Source of the DNA: Peribacillus deserti
Lineage (GTDB): Bacteria > Bacillota > Bacilli > Bacillales > DSM-1321
Assembly: GCF_002863585.1 (NCBI RefSeq)
Contig: NZ_PGUY01000003.1
Span: 62,001-126,000 of the forward strand
Reading direction: 5' to 3'
Length of the DNA: 64,000 nt
This document shows, piece by piece, positions 57,820 to 64,000 of the stretch (positions are counted from its first letter, which is position 1; each line of letters opens with the position of its first letter). The notes below the pieces were generated by a model that made no database searches, was not told the DNA's origin, and was given only the letters and a program-made list of their open reading frames with translations. Both the position numbers and the translations under genes were made by a program.

Positions 57820-59025
57820 ATGGAACAGTTATTTTCAAAATTGAATGAGTTATACGGAGAAATCGTGGAAATACGCAGGCACCTTCATGAAAATCCCGAA
57901 CTATCATTTGAAGAGGTAGAGACTCCCAAATATATCGCAGCCTATCATCAGGCATTAGGACATGAAGTTCGTACAGAAGTTGGAGGAAGAGGTGTCGTGG
58001 CGGTTTTAAAAGGGGGCCGACCGGGAAAGACTGTTGCGCTTCGGGCTGACTTCGATGCGCTGCCGATTCAGGAAGAAAATGAAGTGCCTTATAAATCAAA
58101 AGTGCCAGGCGTCATGCACGCCTGCGGCCACGATGGACATACAGCATCTTTGCTAGGTTTAGCGAAGGCATTAAATAGTATCAAAGACGAGCTGCAAGGA
58201 AATGTTGTTTTCATTCACCAGCATGCAGAAGAAGTAACACCGGGTGGTGCAATTGCGATGATCGAAGATGGCTGTTTGGAAGGCGTTGATGTGATCTATG
58301 GAACGCACCTTATGTCCACAATGCCAGTGGGGGATATTGTATATGGAGTTGGGCCTTTCATGGCAGCTGCCGACAGTTTTGAAATTACTGTACAAGGCAA
58401 GGGTGGTCATGGAGCCATGCCGCACCTTTCAAAAGATGCGGTTGTAATTGCATCCCAACTTGTTGTCAATTTGCAGCAAGTGGTCAGCAGGAAGACAAAT
58501 CCTTTATCTCCTGCGGTTGTGTCTGTCGGATCATTTGAAGCAAAAAATGCCTTTAATGTCATAGCGGATAAAGCTGTATTACATGGTACCGTCAGGACAT
58601 TTAATGAGGATGTACGGGATATGATTGAAGGTGAAATCGATAACGTTGCTAAAGGTACCTGTCTCATATCAGGAGCGTCCTACTCTTATACCTACTCAAA
58701 GGGATATCCGGCTCTGGTAAACCATAAAGAGGATACTGATTTTGTTGTAGAGATAGCAAAAGGAGTTCCGGGAGTGGAAAAGATCGTCGAAGGTGAACCG
58801 CAAATGGGGGGAGAGGACTTTTCCTATTACCTACAGCATGTAAAGGGTACGTTCTTTTTTACTGGTGCGGAAATTCCTAACAGGGAAACTACATATCCGC
58901 ATCACCATCCAAAATTTGATATTGATGAGAGAGCGTTATTGATTGCAGCGAAAACCCTTGGGAAGGCTGCAGTTACTTACCTTGCGAATAATAGTTTAAA
59001 AGAGAATGGAGTAACGGTCGGATAA
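57820..59025 (+). CDS. M20 amidohydrolase (N-acyl/aminoacyl amide hydrolase)
   Basis: 401 aa dinuclear-metal hydrolase of the M20D (hippuricase/IAA-amino acid hydrolase) group. Metal ligands are expected in HACGHDGHTAS, EEVTPGGA and the C-terminal GGEDFSYYLQ; GGHGAMPH is the lid/dimerisation motif. It removes an acyl group from an amino acid. ATG start with TTAGGAGG upstream. Its distinct specificity from the carbamoylase-like neighbour suggests consecutive steps. Confidence 0.9.
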   Translation: MEQLFSKLNELYGEIVEIRRHLHENPELSFEEVETPKYIAAYHQALGHEVRTEVGGRGVVAVLKGGRPGKTVALRADFDALPIQEENEVPYKSKVPGVMHACGHDGHTASLLGLAKALNSIKDELQGNVVFIHQHAEEVTPGGAIAMIEDGCLEGVDVIYGTHLMSTMPVGDIVYGVGPFMAAADSFEITVQGKGGHGAMPHLSKDAVVIASQLVVNLQQVVSRKTNPLSPAVVSVGSFEAKNAFNVIADKAVLHGTVRTFNEDVRDMIEGEIDNVAKGTCLISGASYSYTYSKGYPALVNHKEDTDFVVEIAKGVPGVEKIVEGEPQMGGEDFSYYLQHVKGTFFFTGAEIPNRETTYPHHHPKFDIDERALLIAAKTLGKAAVTYLANNSLKENGVTVG

Positions 59026-59072
59026 CACAACAATAGATAGTAATCTCAAATACCATTTCACGGAGGTATTAT

Positions 59073-60278
59073 ATGAAGACTAAGATAACTAATGTTCGGC
59101 TTTTTGACGGGAATAAAGTTTATCCTGAAAAAACCACGATTATTTTTGACGAGAACAGAATTTTGAGCATTGGAAAAGGTACCACAATAGATGCGGATGT
59201 AGAGATTGATGGTGAAGGGCTGACATGCCTTCCTGGATTAATGGATTGCCATGTCCATTTATCAATGGATGGAGATGCCGACCCTTTCCGTGATATATCG
59301 ACGGATACTGAGGCAGACGGCTCATTCAGAGCTATCCGGAACGCACAGCTGCAACTCGGTTCAGGTGTTGTCACCGTACGTAACGTTGGAGCAAAGTACA
59401 ATGTTGATATTGCTTTAAGAAAAGCCATCGAAAAAGGGCTGGTTGAAGGTCCAAGAATCATGGCAAGCGGTGAGCCAATTGTAATGACAGGCGGTCACGG
59501 ACACACGATGGCAATCGAGGCCGATGGAGTGGACGAGGTTCGAAAGGCAGCCAGAACACAGCTGAAAAAGGGTGCTGACCTGTTAAAGCTTATGGCAACC
59601 GGGGGGGTTATGACACCGGGTGTTGATCCAAATTCTCCTCAATTAGGTGAGGAAGAGCTTCGTACCGCGGTTGTTGAGGCGACACATGCCGGAAAAACCA
59701 CAGCCGCTCATGCTCAGGGAGTTGCTGGCATCAAAAATGCAATCCGTGCTGGAATCACTACCGTAGAACATGGTATTTACCTGGATGATGAGGCCATTGC
59801 AATGATGCTTGAGCATGGAACGTTTTTAGTACCTACTCTGGCCGCGCCGCATTTCATCGTAAAATATGGGTTGCAGGCTGGAATTCCTGAGCATGCTGTT
59901 CGGAAATCAGAAGAAGTAAAGAAATATCATCAAAATAGTTTTTACAAAGCATATAAAGCAGGAGTTAAAATCGCTGCCGGAACGGATGCTGGAACACCGT
60001 TTAACCGACATGGTGATTTTCCGACTGAATTGGAATTGATGGTGGAATACGGCATGGAAGTAATCGACGCGTTTCGTGCCGCAACCTCTGTTGCAGCCCA
60101 GGCGATGAAAATAGAAGGAAAAACAGGGAGCCTTTCTGAAGGCAAAATGGCAGATCTTATCTTGGTTGAAGGAAATCCTTTTGAAAAAGTATCTGATATT
60201 AGAAATGTCGTCCAGGTGTTTAAGGAAGGGAAATGTCTCGTTAGCAAACCCAAAAAGCTGCTGGCTACAAGTTTGTAG
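59073..60278 (+). CDS. imidazolonepropionase-like metal-dependent amidohydrolase
   Basis: 401 aa amidohydrolase-superfamily enzyme with TIM barrel. Metal ligands: CHVHLSMDGD, the carbamylated or bridging Lys in KLMATGGVM, His in TTAAHAQG and TTVEHGIY, and Asp in GTDAGTPFNRHG. Relatives include Xaa-Pro dipeptidase/prolidase-type and ochratoxinase-like enzymes. ATG start with CGGAGG upstream. Last gene of the island, closed by the terminator at 60556. Confidence 0.9.
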   Translation: MKTKITNVRLFDGNKVYPEKTTIIFDENRILSIGKGTTIDADVEIDGEGLTCLPGLMDCHVHLSMDGDADPFRDISTDTEADGSFRAIRNAQLQLGSGVVTVRNVGAKYNVDIALRKAIEKGLVEGPRIMASGEPIVMTGGHGHTMAIEADGVDEVRKAARTQLKKGADLLKLMATGGVMTPGVDPNSPQLGEEELRTAVVEATHAGKTTAAHAQGVAGIKNAIRAGITTVEHGIYLDDEAIAMMLEHGTFLVPTLAAPHFIVKYGLQAGIPEHAVRKSEEVKKYHQNSFYKAYKAGVKIAAGTDAGTPFNRHGDFPTELELMVEYGMEVIDAFRAATSVAAQAMKIEGKTGSLSEGKMADLILVEGNPFEKVSDIRNVVQVFKEGKCLVSKPKKLLATSL

Positions 60279-60555
60279 GAACTGCTTCGGTAGAGCAATA
60301 GGAGGACTTTCACCAATCCTTTTCTGACTATATCCTGCAAAGTTATGATGTGACACTATTATTATATTGCATTTCGTTTATTGAGATTCTTACACCTAAA
60401 GACAGGCAGATTAGAAGTACAATTAAGGCTTCATATACTATGACCAATTATTATCAATCAATGATAAGTATGAAATAGATTTATTTATTTAAACAATCGA
60501 TTGAAGCGCATCGTTCATTATGGTCGCTGGTTCAACTAAGTTTTGATCCTGGTAT
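60279..60555. other. intergenic, nothing recognised
   Basis: AT-rich stretch between the last hydrolase gene and the strong hairpin at 60556. No gene or repeat copy seen. Confidence 0.4.
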
Positions 60556-60592
60556 AAGTCCTTGAGTTGCTACTAAACTCAAGGACTTTTTC
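60556..60592. terminator. terminator closing the catabolic island
   Basis: AAGTCCTTGAGTT (60556-60568) pairs with AACTCAAGGACTT (60576-60588), then TTT. It lies about 280 bp after the last stop. Confidence 0.82.
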
Positions 60593-60678
60593 TGTTCACA
60601 CGATTTTTTAGTTTAGGATAGGCTTTTTTAAGTTTCGTTTAGGGAAATGTATTTTTAAGTAGAAATAATGCAACACCG

Positions 60679-61029
60679 TTGATGTCAAAAAAGCTGGGGG
60701 TGGGAGGCGCTTTCGTTGAAAGAAAAAATTCATTTGAATCCTGGGACAAAATATTAGGAACAGAACAAACAATATTAGACTTTTGGCAGTGGGGATTTTC
60801 TGATATACAGTCTAACTCATTGAGGGGTATTTTTGATGAATTTTTAGTCGGAGCTGCTATTGGTGGACTTAACCAATCAAGAATTGAATGGGATGCCTTT
60901 GACTTAAAGTATTAAGATAGAAAAATAGAAGTAAAGTCAGCTGCATATATTCTCGCATGGTATAGTGGGGATGATCTTTTTCCAAGTTTAGGAAAAAGAG
61001 CTCTTTACATTCAGAATAAAATGCCCTAA
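60679..61029 (+). pseudogene. broken PD-(D/E)XK nuclease-like gene
   Basis: In-frame reading gives EQTILDFWQWGFSDIQSNS, RGIFDEFLVGAAIG, EWDAFDLKY, then TAA (60913), and continues DRKIEVKSAAYILAW to a second stop at about 61029. The D...(I)EVK arrangement with WDA(F/Y)DL and SAAY..(S/A)W is that of a conserved family of hypothetical PD-(D/E)XK proteins. The expected N-terminal extension and C-terminal half are lost or scrambled. No ribosome site stands before 60679. Confidence 0.65.
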
Positions 61030-61110
61030 CCTAAAAGAAAAGACACTTTTCCTCATTAACATCACGCTTCTTTTTCCCTTATTACATATTACAAGTGTGA
61101 GGTGACGGGT

Positions 61111-62280
61111 ATGAAAATACGCTTCTTAATACTGCTTGTTTTGCTATGTATTCCTCTGTTCAGTTGCTCGAACTTAAGGAATGATGAAGTATCCACTAAA
61201 CCTAATGTCAAAAAAACTGAAGACACTGATAAACCTGGTAAACCTGAAAGTAATAAGCCTCTGCCATCAACCACCCCGGTGCCAAATCCCGTGACTCCGC
61301 CTGCAATACCACAGGATGAGCTAGTTATTTACAATGGACCAATTGAACATATCTTTTTTCATCCGTTAATTATTGATCCCAAATTAGCTTTTGATGGAGA
61401 CGCTATGTCAAAAGGTTATGACGACTACTTTGTCACTGTAAAAGAGTTTAATAAAATGATTGAATCATTGTATCTTAAAAACTTTATACTGATTAAAATG
61501 TCAGACCTCTTTCAGGAACAGATGATTAATGGCAAAGTTACATTAACAAAGAAAGAACTCAAACTGCCTGTAAACAAGAAGCCGCTTATCTTTTCTATTG
61601 ATGATTTAAATTACTATCAATATATGAGGGAAAATGGCAATGCGCATAAATTACTAATAGATGAAGATGGGGAACTAGCCACGTATTATAAGGACATAAA
61701 GGGCGCTGAGACCATTTCTCGAGAACAGGAAATTGTTCCGATCCTGAATTCCTTTGTGAAAGAGCATCCTGATTTTTCTTTTAACGGGGCAAAGGGTATT
61801 CTTGCATTGACCGGTTATGAAGGAATACTGGGATACCGCACTCACGAATTATCAAGCACTAATTTTTCGCAGGAAAAAGCCGAAGCCATAAGGGTGGTTA
61901 AAAAACTGAAGAAAGATGGATGGGAATTTGCTTCCCATGGGTATGGACACCTAGATACAAAAGCAATCAGCATCGGAACGCTGCGTGTGGATACTGAACG
62001 CTGGAAAAAAGAAGTGGAAGCACTGATCGGGAAAACCAATATTTATATATATCCTTATGGAAGCAGTGTATTGCCGGGAGACGCAAAGTTTGAAGCTTTA
62101 AGAACTTATGGTTTTCATATTTTTTGTTCAGTGGGTCCAAATCCGTATCTTTCGAACACAGACCACTATGCAATGATGGATCGGGTGCATATTGATGGGA
62201 TAGGGCTGAGGCAGCAAAAACACATTATGGCCCGTTTTTTTAATAGTGATGAAGTGATAGATTCTGTTCGTAATCCATAA
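61111..62280 (+). CDS. lipoprotein polysaccharide deacetylase
   Basis: 389 aa extracellular NodB-type deacetylase. A lipoprotein signal peptide ends at lipobox LFSC (Cys near residue 20); a Pro/Lys/Thr linker (about 25-70) follows; the NodB domain shows the metal Asp pair in FSIDDLNYY, His pair in FASHGYGHLD and YPYGS. It should remove acetyl groups from a cell-surface glycan. ATG 61111 is preferred to GTG 61102 since GAGGTGA is 6 nt before it. Family length is usual for such lipoproteins. Confidence 0.85.
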   Translation: MKIRFLILLVLLCIPLFSCSNLRNDEVSTKPNVKKTEDTDKPGKPESNKPLPSTTPVPNPVTPPAIPQDELVIYNGPIEHIFFHPLIIDPKLAFDGDAMSKGYDDYFVTVKEFNKMIESLYLKNFILIKMSDLFQEQMINGKVTLTKKELKLPVNKKPLIFSIDDLNYYQYMRENGNAHKLLIDEDGELATYYKDIKGAETISREQEIVPILNSFVKEHPDFSFNGAKGILALTGYEGILGYRTHELSSTNFSQEKAEAIRVVKKLKKDGWEFASHGYGHLDTKAISIGTLRVDTERWKKEVEALIGKTNIYIYPYGSSVLPGDAKFEALRTYGFHIFCSVGPNPYLSNTDHYAMMDRVHIDGIGLRQQKHIMARFFNSDEVIDSVRNP

Positions 62281-62324
62281 AAAGGTATCTCGGGAATAGC
62301 CATTCATCATTCATAAATACTTGT

Positions 62325-62363
62325 AACCCTGTTTTCAAACAAACCGAGAACAGGGTCTTTTTG
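62325..62363 (+). terminator. terminator after the deacetylase gene
   Basis: ACCCTGTTTTC (62326-62336) pairs with GAGAACAGGGT (62346-62356), then CTTTTT. Confidence 0.82.
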
Positions 62364-62568
62364 TGCCTTGCCTTTATCCTGTCAATCTTTTCCTTTTAAT
62401 CTTTTTAAACGTCAATTTGTCTTTATAGTATTTAAAGCCTATCTCAATATGTTTACTAAGAATATTTATCCATTTATAATTGTATTCAAATAATTCAAAC
62501 TATTCATGTTATTTGTTCCCTATCAATCTATAATAAATTGAATGGAAATTGATAGGAGGAATGGAAGA

Positions 62569-64000
62569 TTGAAGAAAAAGTTTATTGTGCCTGCAATTCT
62601 ATCGTCAGCTATGTTGGTTGGTTCTATCCCAGCATTTGCTCAGACAGCTAATTCTAGTTTGGCCAGCAGTGGACAAGTTTCTAAGGAGTGGAATGAGAAA
62701 GCAAGCGTTCCTTTATTTGTGAAGGAGCGGTTTGCAGAAAAATTCACTTCCAGCAACGCTGTGAATGCGATCCATTATTTGAAGAAAAATCAAGATAAGA
62801 CTGGACTCAATAATCCGGATAAAAATCTAAAAGTAAAGGATACGCAGAAAGATACACTGGGTATGACTCACGTCCGCTTCAATCTGGCTGTAAATGGAGT
62901 GAACGTAGAGGGTTCCGAGGTTGTGGTACATTTTAATAAGAACAATGAAGTCGTATCCGTCAACGGAAGAATAAATGAAACGATTACGGATGATGCAGTA
63001 GATACAACTGCTTCTTTAAGCAGCAATGCTGCACTAAAGAAGGCATTATCCTCTGTCAATGCCCCTGATGAGCTGACGTATGAGCCAACTTCTGAGCTTG
63101 TTGTCTTTCCTTTTGAAGGGAAAAATCATACAGCTTATAAAGTGAATGTTAACTTCATGGGTGACGAGCCTGGAAACTGGTTTGTCTTTGTGGATGCGAA
63201 AACGGGAGAAGTAATTGATAAGTATAATGGCTTAATGCATGCAGATGAAATGAAAACACAAAAAGGCGCTGGAAAAGGTGTACATGGAGAACATAGGGAA
63301 TTACATATTACCCAAGTAAAGGAACCGAATTCTGGAACCCGGTTTGCGTTAGCAGATTACGCTCATGAGAACCTTGGCGGCATCGAGACTTATGATGCTA
63401 AAAATGATAACACCTCTAGTAATGATACTCTCTATGTGGGGAATTCTGCTGCATTCATCAGCGACTATGATCGGGCGGCTGTTGATGCACACTATAATTC
63501 CGAAAAAGTTTATGATTATTACCTAAATGAACATGGCCGCAATTCCCTTGATGGAAAGGGAATGGCGATCATTTCTAAGGTTCACTATGGTACCAATTAC
63601 AACAATGCTTCCTGGAATGGGCGCTGGATGACTTATGGGGATGGCGACGGTCAGTTCATGACTTCTCTATCAGCTGGTCTTGACGTTGCTGCCCACGAAA
63701 TGACTCATGGTGTCATCACTCATTCGGCCAATTTAGTATACCGCAATCAATCTGGAGCACTAAACGAATCGTTTGCTGACGTCTTTGGTGCACTCGTTGA
63801 CGATAGTGATTGGGAAATGGGCGAGGATATTATGGCACCGGCTGCTAAAGCTGACGGCGTAACCGTATTGCGCAGCTTAAGTAATCCAAACAGTGTGGTC
63901 GTAAGCAACGAGCAAAGAAGGTCGTATAGCACAAATGGAGGGGTCTATCCAGACCACATGGACGAGTTTTACAACATGCCAACTTCGGTTGATGGCGGCG
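62569..64000 (+). CDS. secreted M4 neutral metalloprotease (bacillolysin type), cut by window end
   Basis: Thermolysin-family zinc protease, N-terminal 477 codons. A signal peptide fills about residues 1-25 (KKKFIVPAIL, then an Ala-rich end before QTANS); a FTP/PepSY propeptide covers about 40-220; the mature enzyme begins near 225-235. Zinc ligands are His377 and His381 in HEMTH, and the third is Glu in GALNESFADVFG. TTG start: GGAGGA lies 8 nt upstream, and the ATG at 62561 meets a stop after three codons. The C-terminal domain with the catalytic His lies outside the window. Confidence 0.92.
   Translation, partial: MKKKFIVPAILSSAMLVGSIPAFAQTANSSLASSGQVSKEWNEKASVPLFVKERFAEKFTSSNAVNAIHYLKKNQDKTGLNNPDKNLKVKDTQKDTLGMTHVRFNLAVNGVNVEGSEVVVHFNKNNEVVSVNGRINETITDDAVDTTASLSSNAALKKALSSVNAPDELTYEPTSELVVFPFEGKNHTAYKVNVNFMGDEPGNWFVFVDAKTGEVIDKYNGLMHADEMKTQKGAGKGVHGEHRELHITQVKEPNSGTRFALADYAHENLGGIETYDAKNDNTSSNDTLYVGNSAAFISDYDRAAVDAHYNSEKVYDYYLNEHGRNSLDGKGMAIISKVHYGTNYNNASWNGRWMTYGDGDGQFMTSLSAGLDVAAHEMTHGVITHSANLVYRNQSGALNESFADVFGALVDDSDWEMGEDIMAPAAKADGVTVLRSLSNPNSVVVSNEQRRSYSTNGGVYPDHMDEFYNMPTSVDGG

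Overview
The window is chromosomal DNA from a spore-forming member of the Bacillaceae. Low-to-mid GC, strong AGGAGG-type ribosome sites, frequent TTG/GTG starts and the gene order asd-dapG-dapA-rnjB-tepA-ylzJ-spoIIIE-ymfC ... ymfF-ymfH-ymfI-ymfJ-ymfK-rodZ-pgsA-cinA-recA-rny-ymdB-spoVS ... tdh-kbl ... miaB-ricA-cotE-mutS-mutL closely follow the Bacillus subtilis backbone. Several gene contents (a nucleoside ABC importer beside ymfC, korAB between spoVS and tdh, a selenocysteine-type tRNA, a catabolic amidohydrolase island) show that it is not B. subtilis itself.

Layout. 1-6.4 kb: lysine/DAP synthesis (asd, dapG, dapA), RNase J2, TepA, YlzJ. 6.7-9.1 kb: SpoIIIE DNA translocase. 10.1-15.7 kb: GntR regulator followed by a lipoprotein/ATPase/two-permease nucleoside importer. 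16.6-25.5 kb: M16 peptidase pair, EF-P-modifying reductase YmfI, YmfJ, YmfK, RodZ, PgsA, CinA. 26-30 kb: RecA with an SOS box, RNase Y, YmdB. 30.8-37.7 kb: an oppositely oriented SDR gene, SpoVS, 2-oxoacid:ferredoxin oxidoreductase, threonine catabolism (Tdh-Kbl). 38.3-48.3 kb: YmcC-like membrane protein, TetR regulator, MiaB, RicA, a Gly/Asn-rich probable spore-coat protein with a sigma-K-like promoter, CotE, MutS (broken by an in-frame amber codon), MutL. 48.6 kb: a long-variable-arm tRNA with anticodon UCA. 49-52 kb: a membrane protein, a Dus enzyme between two copies of one terminator hairpin, and an ISL3 transposase relic. 52.3-60.3 kb: an accessory catabolic island (RidA, YheO-like regulator, amidase, unknown permease, two M20 hydrolases, an imidazolonepropionase-like amidohydrolase). 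60.7-64 kb: a broken PD-(D/E)XK nuclease-like gene, a lipoprotein polysaccharide deacetylase, and the start of a secreted M4 neutral protease cut by the window end.

The most unusual material lies in the intergenic DNA. Two loci (9.47 and 20.65 kb) carry nine-unit arrays of the core TTTATGCTTAT with different spacers but the same unit spacing (five steps of 21 bp, then three of 20 bp) and the same unit-specific deviations. A duplicated six-unit array with core TTTCGCGC, also at 21 bp pitch, follows kbl. The mutS-mutL gap holds an array of TTCCGAA-type sites at about 21 bp pitch whose dyad arms change together. These arrays do not encode protein, are not CRISPRs, and share a two-helical-turn pitch despite unrelated cores. 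A separate pair of about 670 bp interspersed repeats sits directly after nupQ and ymdB, apparently between each gene and its terminator, with decayed inverted relatives at 20.1-20.4 kb.

Starts were chosen from ribosome-site spacing and family N-termini. No database search was possible; family names rest on recognised motifs, and on gene order where it matches B. subtilis.
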